DNA of 64,000 nucleotides from SIG714 sp964638675 (GTDB lineage: Bacteria; Bacillota; Clostridia; Oscillospirales; CAG-272). Both the position numbers and the translations under genes were made by a program. The notes below the pieces were generated by a model. The model saw only the letters and a program-made list of their open reading frames with translations, had not been told where the DNA came from and did no database searches. The stretch lies in the NCBI GenBank assembly GCA_964638675.1, contig CAZXAU010000003.1, positions 62,001 to 126,000 of the forward strand. Reading direction: 5' to 3'. Below are positions 1 through 8,294 of this stretch, piece by piece (position 1 is the stretch's first letter; each line of letters starts with the position of its first letter).

Positions 1-20
1 TTTCTTCCTCTTTGGAAAAG

Positions 21-195
21 AGGAAGCGAGAAACCTTCCTACCTTTGGTTTATTTTGTTTCGGATGATTTATCACAGAATTTTCGCTTGTAATCCTATCT
101 TAGCGGTTCTGCACATTTCGGGAAACAGGAAACGAGAAACCTTCCCACCTTCGGTTTATTTTGTTTAGGATGATTTGCTATAAAAATTTGCTTGT
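21..195. repeat. Two imperfect direct repeats in intergenic DNA
   Basis: Two copies of a unit of about 70 bp lie at 21-90 and 127-195. Both contain GAGAAACCTTCC, then an ACCTTYGGTTTATTTTGTTT core, GGATGATTT, and end near a GCTTGT. They differ at scattered positions. No gene is seen in the first 258 bases, which lie downstream of deoD. I do not recognise the family; it may be a degraded dispersed element or the far end of an upstream transcript. Confidence 0.6.
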
Positions 196-198
196 TTC

Positions 199-252
199 CC
201 TTTCAAAAAAGTTTTTGAATGTTTTATGAATGGGGTACGGGGCAAAGCCACG
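199..252 (+). repeat. Dispersed repeat family R2, copy A
   Basis: About 50 bp that reappear in inverted orientation at 9062-9118 with roughly 80 percent match by eye. Both copies share AAAAGTTTTTGAA, then CATGAATGGGG or TATGAATGGGG, then GGGCAAAGCC. This copy sits just past the deoD stop codon. It can form a weak GC-rich hairpin but has no clear T-tract terminator. Confidence 0.6.
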
Positions 253-258
253 ATTATT

Positions 259-990
259 TTAAAGCGGCTTTTTAGCCATTTCCACCGCTGTATTCAGAGC
301 AATCTCCATCATCTGACGGAAGGCTGTCTGCCTCTCTTCTGATGTTGTTTCCTCGTGTGTTATAATGCTGTCGGATATTGTACAGATCGAAAGAGCACGC
401 TTGCCTGCACGCAGTGCGTTCATATAAAGACCTGCGGCTTCCATTTCGACCGCCATAACGCCCATCTTGGACCATTTCAGAGTGTCCTCCGGAAAGTCGT
501 TATAGAACTGGTCGGATGAGAGTATATTTCCGACAAAGAATCTTGCATCAAGCTTTTCAGCCTCGGCAATTGCCGTTTTGAGAAGCTCATAATCTGCGAT
601 AGGAGCGAAAGTTCCGGGCAGATGATAATGATTTGCGTAATTGGATGTCGTACATGCACCCATTCCGAAAACGATATCATAAAGCTTGATCTGAGGCTGA
701 ATAGCACCTGCTGAACCTATTCTTATAATGTTATCGACTCCGAAGAAGTTAAAAAGCTCATATGAATAAATTCCTATTGACGGAATTCCCATTCCGCTTG
801 CCATGACCGAGACGGGAATGCCCTTCCATGTTCCGGTATAACCCTGAACTCCTCTTACATTGTTAAAAAGCTTAGGATCTTCAAGAAAAGTTTCGGCAAC
901 GAACTTTGAACGCAATGGATCTCCCGGCATAAGAACTGTTTTTGCTATCATATCCTCTGTCGCCTGTATATGCGGTGTAGGTACTGCCAT
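259..990 (-). CDS. deoD: Purine nucleoside phosphorylase, DeoD type
   Basis: Cytosolic salvage enzyme that splits purine (deoxy)nucleosides with phosphate into free base and (deoxy)ribose-1-phosphate. The 243-residue length is normal for the hexameric DeoD class. Visible signatures are the phosphate-binding GDP near residue 23 (MPGDPLRSKF), the SGMGIPSIGIYSYEL segment at 65-79, the VEMEAAGLY substrate loop at 181-189 and the catalytic Asp in TISDS near 207. It starts at an ATG with a GGAG-like site upstream. It lies 59 bp after deoC on the same strand, so the two likely form one operon: DeoD yields deoxyribose-1-phosphate, which after isomerisation to the 5-phosphate feeds DeoC. No phosphopentomutase gene is seen here. 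Confidence 0.95.
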   Translation of the reverse strand: MAVPTPHIQATEDMIAKTVLMPGDPLRSKFVAETFLEDPKLFNNVRGVQGYTGTWKGIPVSVMASGMGIPSIGIYSYELFNFFGVDNIIRIGSAGAIQPQIKLYDIVFGMGACTTSNYANHYHLPGTFAPIADYELLKTAIAEAEKLDARFFVGNILSSDQFYNDFPEDTLKWSKMGVMAVEMEAAGLYMNALRAGKRALSICTISDSIITHEETTSEERQTAFRQMMEIALNTAVEMAKKPL

Positions 991-1049
991 TTTTATATCT
1001 CCTTAATTAGTGTTAATATTATTCTGAAATTCATTAAATATTATAGATT

Positions 1050-1709
1050 TTATTGATTTTCCTGAGACTTGACTATCTTCACGATCCGGCTTGTTCCGAG
1101 GCGGTCTGCGCCGAGAGCAATAAAGTCCTCTGCATCCTCGATCGATGATATGCCGCCTGCCGCCTTGACCTTGACATTCTCGCCGACATTTTCAGCCATA
1201 AGCTTAACATCCTCACGTGTTGCACCTGCCTTTGAAAAGCCGGTGGAGGTCTTGATATAATCTGCACCCGAGCGTGTTACGATCTCGCACATTTTTATTT
1301 TTTCATCGTCTGTGAGCAGGCAGGTCTCAATTATGACCTTCAGAACCTTGTCGCCGCAGATATCCTTCAGGAGTGCTATTTCGTTTTCGACATATTCATA
1401 GTTTCCTGCTTTAAGCTCGCCGATATTTATGACCATATCGATCTCGTCAGCACCTTCCTCAAGTGCCTCTTTGGTTTCATATGCCTTTACAGCAGGAGTG
1501 TTGTAGCCGTTGGGGAATCCTATTACAGTACAGATCTTAAGTCTGTCCCCTACATAATATTTTGCCCTTCCGACATATGACGGAGGAATACAAACAGATG
1601 CCGTGTTATATTTCATTCCGTCGTCGCATATCGATTTGATATCCTCCCATGTTGCGCATTGTGACAGAAGTGTGTGGTCACACTTTTCGAGTATTTTTTC
1701 GATTTCCAT
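1050..1709 (-). CDS. deoC: Deoxyribose-phosphate aldolase
   Basis: Class I aldolase that splits 2-deoxyribose-5-phosphate into acetaldehyde and glyceraldehyde-3-phosphate. It has 220 residues from the start chosen here. The Schiff-base lysine is K153 in YIKTSTGF; the second active-site lysine is K182 in VKAAGG, and the acidic partner is D91 in DEIDMVINIG. The reading frame is open for 35 more codons upstream, but that stretch is encoded by a dispersed repeat (1707-1848) also found upstream of parB, and the conserved protein begins at MEIEKILEKCD. The ATG at 1709 is therefore preferred. A six-codon ORF (MRKLWS) inside the repeat ends two bases before this ATG, which could couple translation. 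Probably co-transcribed with deoD. Confidence 0.93.
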   Translation of the reverse strand: MEIEKILEKCDHTLLSQCATWEDIKSICDDGMKYNTASVCIPPSYVGRAKYYVGDRLKICTVIGFPNGYNTPAVKAYETKEALEEGADEIDMVINIGELKAGNYEYVENEIALLKDICGDKVLKVIIETCLLTDDEKIKMCEIVTRSGADYIKTSTGFSKAGATREDVKLMAENVGENVKVKAAGGISSIEDAEDFIALGADRLGTSRIVKIVKSQENQ

Positions 1710-1848
1710 ATTTACGACCATAGCTTTCGCATTGCGAAAGCTCCCTTTCTTTTCTTTCGGAATTGGGGCTGGTTTTGCGGAGCAAAATCGCTTTTCCGGT
1801 GGCAAAAGCCACAAAACGTGTCTGAAAAATCTATTTTTCAGACTTTAT
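1707..1848 (-). repeat. Dispersed repeat family R1, copy A (deoC leader)
   Basis: About 140 bp, closely matched at 17799-17941. Read on the minus strand it contains a perfect hairpin (GTCTGAAAAATAGATTTTTC and AGAC), then GTTTTGTGGCTTTTGCCACC, a run ending in GGGAGC, the palindrome AGCTTTCGCAATGCGAAAGCT, and finally ATGGTCGTAAATATG, whose last ATG is the deoC start. The next 200 bases (to about 2056) are AT-rich. I see no gene there, only weak minus-strand -10-like TATAAT near 1860-1865. Confidence 0.8.
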
Positions 1849-2056
1849 CCACCGATTAAATTATATTAAACAATATTTAATAAAAATTACAATACGATTA
1901 TACTATCAAAATCATGTGTTGTCAAGAGAGATTTTTGAAAACGAGCATATATAGGGTAAAAAAACGAATAAAATACTGTTAGTAAAAATAAATATAGTGA
2001 ATCCTGAAAGTTACAGTATTCCCTGAATTGAATTTGAAAATAATTTTAAAAAAGGC

Positions 2057-2085
2057 TTGACAAAAAACTTGATCTGTGATATTAT
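2057..2085 (+). promoter_or_regulatory. Promoter of the tetR-like gene
   Basis: TTGACA at 2057-2062 and TATTAT at 2080-2085 are separated by exactly 17 bp. The expected transcription start falls at about 2091, inside the palindromic operator at 2090-2110, which would fit autorepression. Confidence 0.8.
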
Positions 2086-2089
2086 ACCT

Positions 2090-2110
2090 TTCAGCACACA
2101 GTGTGCTGAA
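2090..2110. promoter_or_regulatory. Palindromic operator upstream of tetR-like gene
   Basis: Perfect inverted repeat TTCAGCACAC-A-GTGTGCTGAA centred on 2100. The same core CAGCACACAGTGTGCTG recurs at 2819-2835 before the acyl-CoA synthetase gene. It is the likely binding site of the TetR-family protein encoded between the two copies. Confidence 0.85.
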
Positions 2111-2137
2111 ATTGATCAATAGGAGTCACTAACGGAA

Positions 2138-2713
2138 ATGTCTTCACAAAGTGAACTTATAAACGATGAAATGTCACTCAAAATAATTGACGTTGCCGAA
2201 AAACATGCAATGATATCGGGTGCGGAAAATATAACAGTCAGAGTGATTCTCAAGGAACTCGGCATCACAAACCGTGTTTTTTATAACCGTTTTCACAACA
2301 TTGAAGAGGTCCTGAATATCGTATACGAAAAAACAGTACTTAAATTGCATGAAGACATACAGTCCACGTTTGACTCTGAGGGTGATTTCTTTACTCAGGT
2401 GATCGACATCATGACAAATACACTCATAATGTCATATGAAAAAAAGATGCACTTCAATCTTTATGTTTTTGAGAGCGATTCGAGAAACGACAGCAACTAC
2501 GAATGGTGGAAAGGCGAGATAATAAAGCTTCTCGAATTCGGACACGAGCGTGGATATATAAAAAAAGTCGATTCGGACGCCTTCGCATATTCGGTCTGGT
2601 GCTTCATAAGAGGCTTCAACGCTGATGCCCTTATGCGTGAATTGCCGATAGACGAGGCTGTCAGGATCTTCAGGTACAGCTTCGGCATTCTGATCGACGG
2701 AATCAGGAAATGA
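2138..2713 (+). CDS. TetR/AcrR-family transcriptional regulator
   Basis: A 191-residue protein with the TetR layout: an N-terminal helix-turn-helix (about residues 15-65, with VRVILKELGITNRVFYNRFH as recognition region) followed by an all-helical ligand and dimerisation domain. Identical palindromic operators flank it, one overlapping its own transcription start and one before the downstream acyl-CoA synthetase gene. It probably represses itself and that gene. By analogy with FadR/FabT-like TetR proteins the inducer may be a fatty acid or acyl-CoA, but nothing in the sequence proves the ligand. The start codon is ATG at 2138; GGAG lies about 14 bases upstream. Confidence 0.88.
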   Translation: MSSQSELINDEMSLKIIDVAEKHAMISGAENITVRVILKELGITNRVFYNRFHNIEEVLNIVYEKTVLKLHEDIQSTFDSEGDFFTQVIDIMTNTLIMSYEKKMHFNLYVFESDSRNDSNYEWWKGEIIKLLEFGHERGYIKKVDSDAFAYSVWCFIRGFNADALMRELPIDEAVRIFRYSFGILIDGIRK

Positions 2714-2818
2714 TTTTTTAAAAAAAATAAATTATTGAATGAAATATCGGATCTTATCGATGCATTCCGATCTGTGGTTATCGGTTTCAGCGGTATATCC
2801 GATTAAAAAAGCCGTTTT

Positions 2819-2835
2819 CAGCACACAGTGTGCTG
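2819..2835. promoter_or_regulatory. Second copy of the TetR operator
   Basis: CAGCACAC-A-GTGTGCTG, the same 17-bp core as at 2092-2108. It lies 55 bp before the start codon of the acyl-CoA synthetase gene, so it probably controls that gene. Confidence 0.85.
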
Positions 2836-2889
2836 TAAATATAGATCAAATTAAAATAATACGAAATACAGATTCGAGGAGATAAAACC

Positions 2890-4587
2890 ATGTCAACAGA
2901 AAAAATACATGAAAGTCATGAATTCGGAACAGTCAGAGAGCTTATAGAGTGGGCAGGAGATACCTATTCAGACAAAACTGCATATTCATACAGAAGAAAT
3001 CCTGCCGATAAAGATATCGTAAAAGTGACCTTCAACTCACTCCGTGATGATGTCCGCTCATTCTCAAGTGAGCTTCTTGCAATGGGATGTCAGGGCAAAA
3101 AATGCGCCGTAATCGGTAAATTTTCATATGATTGGGCGCTGACATATTTCTCGCTTCTTTCAATAGGTGCAATAGTTGTACCGCTTGACAGAGATTGGCA
3201 TGCGTGCGACCTTGCCGACACAGCAAAAAAAGCAGGCATCAGCTTTCTTTTCTGTGATGAAGATATAAAAGAAAAGGGCGATGAAATATCGCAGACTCTG
3301 AAGCTGACATCACCCACTGTATATATGCTTGCAAGCGATGAAGAGAACAATACAGACATGCTTACGGCAGCGGGCAGTATGAAATACAGAAAGAATCCCA
3401 AAAACTATGAAAATGCCGAAATCGACCCGGAAAAGCTCGCTCTTCTGGTCTACACCTCAGGAACAACAGGCAAAGGAAAGGGCGTAATGCTTACACAGAA
3501 GGCAATTCTTTCATGCATAGCGTCAGCTGTTCCGTATATCGATTACGGTGAAAAAACAATATCTCTTCTCCCTCCGCATCACACCTACGGCTCGAGCATC
3601 ATGTTCATAGGTCACACAATGATAGGGGCCGAAATATATATTTCATCCGGTCTTCGCTATCTTATGAAGGAGATGAAGGAGCAACAGCCCGAACACCTTG
3701 CTCTTGTTCCCCTCTTCCTCGAAAACTTCCACAGAAAGCTTGTCGGAAATATCAGCGATCAGGGCAAGGATAAGCTGGTCAGCCGCATGATGAAGCTCAG
3801 CAATTCACTGAGACATGTGAAAATTGACAGAAGAAACAGTCTGTTCTCTGCACTGCGTACACCATTTGGCGGAAAGCTTCGCACTGTAATCTCGGGCGGT
3901 GCTCCCATCAATCCCGAGATCATGTCGTTTTTTGAATCTATAGGCGTTCAGGTGTTGAACGGTTACGGCATCACTGAGTGCGCCCCGCTTATTGCATTCA
4001 CTCGTTCAAAGAATGTCGTTTACGGAAGTGTCGGAAATGTAATAGAGATAGATCAGATTAAAATTGATGAACCCAACGAAGACGGCGAGGGCGAAATTCT
4101 TGTCAAAGGTCCTAATGTCATGCTCGGATATTATGAAGACGAAGAAGCGACGAAGGCGGCATTTGACGATGAAGGATATTTCAGAACAGGCGACTACGGT
4201 AAAACAGATAAAAACGGCATACTTTACATCACGGGAAGAAAGAAGAATCTTATCATCCTGTCAAACGGTAAAAATGTATATCCCGAAGAGATAGAAAACG
4301 AACTGAGCGGAATTCCGGGCGTGCTTGAAGTTATCGTATATGAAGGAAAGAGCAAAAAAGGCATTGCACACAATGCAATAGTTGCCGAAATTTTCCCTGA
4401 TTTTGAATATTGCGAGAAAAACGGAATTGAAGATCTGAAGGATTATTTCCGTAAAAAAGTTGATAACATCAACAAAACAGCAGTTCCTTATAAAAAAGTT
4501 GCCCTCGTCCGCATACGCAAAGAGGAATTCCCCAAAAACACACTCAAGAAGATACTGCGTTTCAAGATCGATACGACAATAGAATAA
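2890..4587 (+). CDS. AMP-forming acyl-CoA synthetase (long-chain type)
   Basis: ANL-superfamily adenylating enzyme of 565 residues that would activate a carboxylic (probably fatty) acid with ATP to an acyl-AMP and then the CoA thioester. Visible motifs are the phosphate loop YTSGTTGKGKG at 188-198, the adenine/Mg motif GYGITECAP near 358, the GYFRTGD hinge region near 435 and GRKKNLIILSNGKNVYP in the C-terminal domain. It starts at ATG 2890 with GAGGAG seven bases upstream. It follows a TetR-family gene and has its own copy of the same operator, so regulated expression is likely. Substrate chain length cannot be read from sequence. A related acyl-acyl-carrier-protein synthetase is an alternative. 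Confidence 0.9.
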   Translation: MSTEKIHESHEFGTVRELIEWAGDTYSDKTAYSYRRNPADKDIVKVTFNSLRDDVRSFSSELLAMGCQGKKCAVIGKFSYDWALTYFSLLSIGAIVVPLDRDWHACDLADTAKKAGISFLFCDEDIKEKGDEISQTLKLTSPTVYMLASDEENNTDMLTAAGSMKYRKNPKNYENAEIDPEKLALLVYTSGTTGKGKGVMLTQKAILSCIASAVPYIDYGEKTISLLPPHHTYGSSIMFIGHTMIGAEIYISSGLRYLMKEMKEQQPEHLALVPLFLENFHRKLVGNISDQGKDKLVSRMMKLSNSLRHVKIDRRNSLFSALRTPFGGKLRTVISGGAPINPEIMSFFESIGVQVLNGYGITECAPLIAFTRSKNVVYGSVGNVIEIDQIKIDEPNEDGEGEILVKGPNVMLGYYEDEEATKAAFDDEGYFRTGDYGKTDKNGILYITGRKKNLIILSNGKNVYPEEIENELSGIPGVLEVIVYEGKSKKGIAHNAIVAEIFPDFEYCEKNGIEDLKDYFRKKVDNINKTAVPYKKVALVRIRKEEFPKNTLKKILRFKIDTTIE

Positions 4588-4650
4588 CAAAAAAAGAACA
4601 CTTCCTATTATTTATAGATTCCCTCCAAAATCTCCCGCAATTAAAGCGAG

Positions 4651-4686
4651 CCAAAACCGCCGTCCGAAAAAGACGGCGGTTTTTGG
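4651..4686. terminator. Bidirectional intrinsic terminator
   Basis: CCAAAACCGCCGTC, loop CGAAAAA, GACGGCGGTTTTTGG. The stem has A-runs on the left and T-runs on the right, so it can stop transcripts from both the acyl-CoA synthetase gene (+) and the convergent racemase gene (-). Confidence 0.88.
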
Positions 4687-4731
4687 TGCAGGAAAATCAG
4701 GAAAAAAGATATTCCGATATAATGCAGCGTG

Positions 4732-5910
4732 TCAGACCTGTTTGTTGCATTTTTCTTTTATCAGAACAGGCAATCTCTCACCCAGTCTGCACAGAAGCTC
4801 ATTTCCGATGCTCCCCGATGCACCGGCAAGATCTGCGGCGGAAATGCTTATATCCCCCTGCTCTCCTATGATCGTCGCAATGTCCCCAACATGGGCACCG
4901 CAAATATCTGTTATATCGACAGCAAGCTGATCCATGCAGACCTTTCCGACGATTTTTGCTTTACATCCCCTGACGATGACACTTCCCCTGCCGTCTGACA
5001 AGCTCCGAGGAATGCCGTCTTTATATCCCAACGGCAGAATGGCGATCAGTGTATCACGCTTTGCTCTGAAGCTTCTGCCATATCCGTAGCTCTCTCCGCT
5101 TTTTATCTTCCGTATCAGTGCAACCTCTGCTTTTAAGGACAGAACAGGCTGAAGATCAAGTTTAAGCAGAGTTTCATCATCTGGACGGCTTTTGACACCG
5201 TATAACGCCATTCCGCACCTCACGTAATTGCATCTGAGATAGGGATAATTCATAAGTCCGTAGCTGCTCTGAATATGAAGCTTGGGTATGCTTATACCGC
5301 ACTTTCTCAGATTGGCGATAAGCTCATAAAATCTGTCTATCTGACCCATTGTAAAGGCTACATCTTCGCTGATGTTGCTGTCAGAGCAAGCCAAGTGCGT
5401 ATAAATCCCGCAAACATTGATATTTTTCATTGAAAAGACATTTGCAACATGCTGATAGTCATCGCAGTCTATTCCCAAACGGTGCATTCCCGTATCTGTT
5501 TTGATATGGACATTTACATGTATTCCTTCATTGTTAAGCGCTTCGGCGTATTCATAGCTTATAATTGTCTGTATAAGATCGTACTTCTTCAATTCGCTCG
5601 CACGGCATACATTTGTATAACCAAGTATAAGTATCTCGCCCCGAATTCCCTTTTTTCTGAGGCTGACGGCTTCGTCTATCGTTGCAACGGCAAATGCAGA
5701 TACACCGCACTGTTCAAGAGTTGATGAAATTTCAAATGCCCCGTGTCCGTAAGCTCCCGCCTTCACGACCGCCATCAGCGAACAATTCAGCGGCATTGCA
5801 CTATTCAGAACCCCGACATTATGTCTGAGATTGTCAAGATCGATCTCAATATACGCTCTGTTGCCCATCCTGTTCGCTGTCATTTCACTTTCAACATTTT
5901 GAGTAAACAT
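4732..5910 (-). CDS. VanT-type PLP racemase (serine/alanine), soluble domain only
   Basis: Fold-type III PLP racemase of 392 residues. The PLP lysine lies in MAVVKAGAYGHG near residue 50 (most alanine racemases have KADAYGHG), and the opposite-face tyrosine region is in RCGMALYG. Segments such as IQSSYGLMNYP, GYGRSF and the C-terminal NELLCRLGERLPV resemble the racemase half of VanT serine racemases more than housekeeping Alr (comparison from memory). Full VanT has an N-terminal integral-membrane serine-uptake domain. Here there is no membrane segment, as in the split VanTr subunit of VanL-type clusters. The start lies two bases after the ligase stop, so the two genes are coupled. It would supply D-Ser (or D-Ala) for the ligase. 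An ordinary alanine racemase remains possible. Confidence 0.82.
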   Translation of the reverse strand: MFTQNVESEMTANRMGNRAYIEIDLDNLRHNVGVLNSAMPLNCSLMAVVKAGAYGHGAFEISSTLEQCGVSAFAVATIDEAVSLRKKGIRGEILILGYTNVCRASELKKYDLIQTIISYEYAEALNNEGIHVNVHIKTDTGMHRLGIDCDDYQHVANVFSMKNINVCGIYTHLACSDSNISEDVAFTMGQIDRFYELIANLRKCGISIPKLHIQSSYGLMNYPYLRCNYVRCGMALYGVKSRPDDETLLKLDLQPVLSLKAEVALIRKIKSGESYGYGRSFRAKRDTLIAILPLGYKDGIPRSLSDGRGSVIVRGCKAKIVGKVCMDQLAVDITDICGAHVGDIATIIGEQGDISISAADLAGASGSIGNELLCRLGERLPVLIKEKCNKQV

Positions 5911-5912
5911 CG

Positions 5913-6992
5913 TCAGATATACATGCCTATCAGCTTATCGAGCATCTGCTCAAAAGACAGACCTATGCCTTTCATCATATTTGGATAGCGGCTGTGTGAT
6001 GTCATTCCGGGTATAGTGTTCACCTCGTTGAAGACTATCTTGCGATCAGGCGTATAAAACATGTCAACTCTTGCAAAGCCGGAACAGCCGAGTGTCCGGT
6101 ATATTTTAATCGCCGTTTCCCTGATCCTGTCCTCCTCATCACGGTCAATTCTTGCAGGCATATGTATTTTCGATGTTTTAAGACTGTATTTCTCAGTATA
6201 ATCGAAAAAACCGTTTGACAGCTCGATCTCGTCAACTCTGCCGGATGTAAGCTCGTCAATTCCCATAACAGCACATCCGACCTCAAATCCGGGAATACGC
6301 TCTTCAATTGTCACGTGTGTGTCGTGATCGAATGCCTCAGCTATTGCCGCATTCAGCTCTGACGGTTCACTTACCATTGTGATGCCGAACGAAGACCCCG
6401 ACCGTACAGGCTTCACGAAAAGCGGATATTTAAGTTCGGCATTTATGGATTTTATTGCGTCACTCATTTCGCATCTGCCGAATGTCAGCGATTTCGGAAC
6501 CTCAATTCCCGATTGAGCAACAAGTCTGTGTGCTATGTCTTTATCCATACATAATGCACTTGAAAGAGTGTCGCATCCGACGACCCGGATACCTGCAAGC
6601 TCAAGCAAGCCCTGCAATCTCCCGTCCTCGCCGTTCTTTCCGTGCATAACCGGAAAAGCAAGATCTATCCCGGATTCGATATACTCCCCGTCTGCAAATT
6701 CAAGAAATCCCTTTACCGACCGATTCTGCGATATAACAACAGGGTGCAGATTTCGGGCATCGTGAACCCATTCATTGCTTTCTATCATCTGCGTGTCGCC
6801 AGTGTAGCGGTACCATTCGCCATCTCTAGTGACTCCGATCTTAATTATCTCAAATTTGTCTTTTCTTATGTTCCGTATAACTGCCGCCGCAGATTGCAGT
6901 GAAATTTCGTACTCACTTGAGTTGCCGCCGAAAATGACAGCTATACTTTTTTTCATTTTGTCCTTATTCTCATTCATTTCTTTAACGTTCAT
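5913..6992 (-). CDS. VanG-like D-Ala-D-Ser ligase
   Basis: ATP-grasp ligase of 359 residues that joins two D-amino acids for peptidoglycan precursors. The N-terminus (IAVIFGGNSSEYEISLQSA), HGKNGEDGRLQG, GCDTLSSALCMDKD and SGSSFGI segments are D-Ala-D-X ligase signatures. The omega-loop region FFDYTEKYSLKTSKIHMPAR and the C-terminal NEVNTIPGMTSHSRYPNMM closely resemble VanG ligases as I recall them; housekeeping Ddl has different residues there. The VanR/VanS-like pair upstream and the VanT-like racemase two bases downstream support a vanG-type cluster, but no VanXY/VanY peptidase follows, so full vancomycin resistance is not implied. Start choice is uncertain: ATGs at 6992 (GAGGG upstream) and 6956 (AAGGA upstream) are both plausible. 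Confidence 0.85.
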   Translation of the reverse strand: MNVKEMNENKDKMKKSIAVIFGGNSSEYEISLQSAAAVIRNIRKDKFEIIKIGVTRDGEWYRYTGDTQMIESNEWVHDARNLHPVVISQNRSVKGFLEFADGEYIESGIDLAFPVMHGKNGEDGRLQGLLELAGIRVVGCDTLSSALCMDKDIAHRLVAQSGIEVPKSLTFGRCEMSDAIKSINAELKYPLFVKPVRSGSSFGITMVSEPSELNAAIAEAFDHDTHVTIEERIPGFEVGCAVMGIDELTSGRVDEIELSNGFFDYTEKYSLKTSKIHMPARIDRDEEDRIRETAIKIYRTLGCSGFARVDMFYTPDRKIVFNEVNTIPGMTSHSRYPNMMKGIGLSFEQMLDKLIGMYI

Positions 6993-7061
6993 TTTTCCCT
7001 CGTTTTTCTATCTGTTATTCGGTATCTTTATGTGCATTTATTATCTGAGCATAAATATCAA

Positions 7062-7113
7062 AAAAGCTCAACGCTTCGGTAGATTGATTGTACCAAAAGC
7101 GTGAGCTTTTTTT
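7062..7113. terminator. Hairpin between the vanS-like and vanG-like genes
   Basis: AAGCTCAACGCTT (7064-7076) pairs with AAGCGTGAGCTT (7097-7108) with one bulged A. T-runs lie on both sides, so it can act in either direction. On the minus strand it lies 65 bp after the kinase stop and 70 bp before the ligase start. It may end the regulator transcript or attenuate read-through into the ligase. I found no convincing -35/-10 pair between it and the ligase. Confidence 0.7.
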
Positions 7114-7178
7114 ATTTGTTTTCACTGATATAATCCTGCATTTTTTCTCTGAAAAATCTTACGATTTTCTTGCGGCAT

Positions 7179-8294
7179 CTATTTTATTTTCGATACCGGA
7201 ATCATTACCTCAAACTCGATAACTTCATTTTCGCTACGGGCGCTTATTGTTCCGTAATGCCTTTCCACGATCTCTTTGGCTATGGCAAGTCCGAGTCCTG
7301 AACCTCCGCTTCGTGAGCTTCTCGCACTGTCAAGACGGAAAAACTGCTCAAATATTCGCTCAAGCTTGTCCTGAGGAATCGTGTTTCCGCAATTCCTGAA
7401 GAGTATTGATATCCGGCCGTCTTTTTGCATTGCCCGAATATCTATTCTGCTCCCCTCAAAGCTGTAATTCACCGCATTTCTCAGCAAATTATCGAAAACT
7501 CTCTGCATTTTCCCTACATCACAGCTTATCATGGTGTCGGGTTCGATCATAAGAGAGCATGTCAGTCCCTTATCGGAAAACATCGGTCTGAACTCATATG
7601 TCAGCTGTTCGAGCATACGGGTGAGATTCACTCTGCTGTATTCAAGCGTTATATCAGAAAGATTGAATCTTGTGATCTCAAAAAATTCATTTATCAGATC
7701 TTCAAGATGCTCTGCCTTATCCAGAGATATCGACAGATATTTTCTTCTCAATTCCTCCGATATCTGCCCTTCATCACGCAGAAGTGTCAGATAACCGATC
7801 ACAGATGTTAAAGGAGTTTTCAGATCGTGTGCCAGATATACCACAAGATCATTTTTCCGTTTTTCGGCTTCCTTTGCGGCTCTTGCATTATTAAATGCCT
7901 TTTCACGTACTCTGTTCAACTCATTCTCGGTCTCGGCCATTTCATTTGACAAAACAATAGCTTCATCGGATGGAGACACCAGCGTTTCGGTTGCCGTTAC
8001 CACTTCCTCAAGATAACGGTACGGCCTTGACATAAAATAGTAAGTTATTACAAGCCATCCGGCAAATATCAAAGACCCGAGTACAAGAATAATATGTCTG
8101 CCTATATAACTCAATATCCGATATATCAGACTGTCCCAGCTAAAATTTATGACAGAACAGATCGCTTCTGCCACAATTGCAAATGCGACCAATCCCACAA
8201 TATAGATGATAACCGACATACAGTATCTCCAAAACAGTCTGCGTGACATTGCCCTCAGACGGGCGTGCTTTATATTTTGTTTACTCCTATTCAA
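7179..8294 (-). CDS. VanS-like sensor histidine kinase
   Basis: Membrane histidine kinase of 371 residues. Two membrane segments are visible (about 26-49 and 67-89) with only a short external loop, then a HAMP-like linker, the phospho-acceptor H156 in YLAHDLKTPLTSV, the N box around N273 (NLLRNAVNY) and the G box GGSGLGLAIAKEIV near 330. The H-box region matches the VanS family style. It overlaps the response-regulator gene by eight bases, showing translational coupling. By family analogy it would sense cell-wall stress or a glycopeptide and phosphorylate the partner regulator. The short sensing loop resembles that of inducer-sensing VanS/VanS_G proteins; this is inference. Confidence 0.88.
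   Translation of the reverse strand: MNRSKQNIKHARLRAMSRRLFWRYCMSVIIYIVGLVAFAIVAEAICSVINFSWDSLIYRILSYIGRHIILVLGSLIFAGWLVITYYFMSRPYRYLEEVVTATETLVSPSDEAIVLSNEMAETENELNRVREKAFNNARAAKEAEKRKNDLVVYLAHDLKTPLTSVIGYLTLLRDEGQISEELRRKYLSISLDKAEHLEDLINEFFEITRFNLSDITLEYSRVNLTRMLEQLTYEFRPMFSDKGLTCSLMIEPDTMISCDVGKMQRVFDNLLRNAVNYSFEGSRIDIRAMQKDGRISILFRNCGNTIPQDKLERIFEQFFRLDSARSSRSGGSGLGLAIAKEIVERHYGTISARSENEVIEFEVMIPVSKIK

Noticed and set aside
1710..1814. 35-codon N-terminal extension of deoC
   Set aside because: The stretch is dispersed repeat, also found before parB; the conserved protein and a plausible start lie at 1709.
4732..5910. Plain housekeeping alanine racemase
   Set aside because: Not excluded, but the VanT-like motifs, coupling to the VanG-like ligase and the VanRS-like pair make a van-type racemase more likely.
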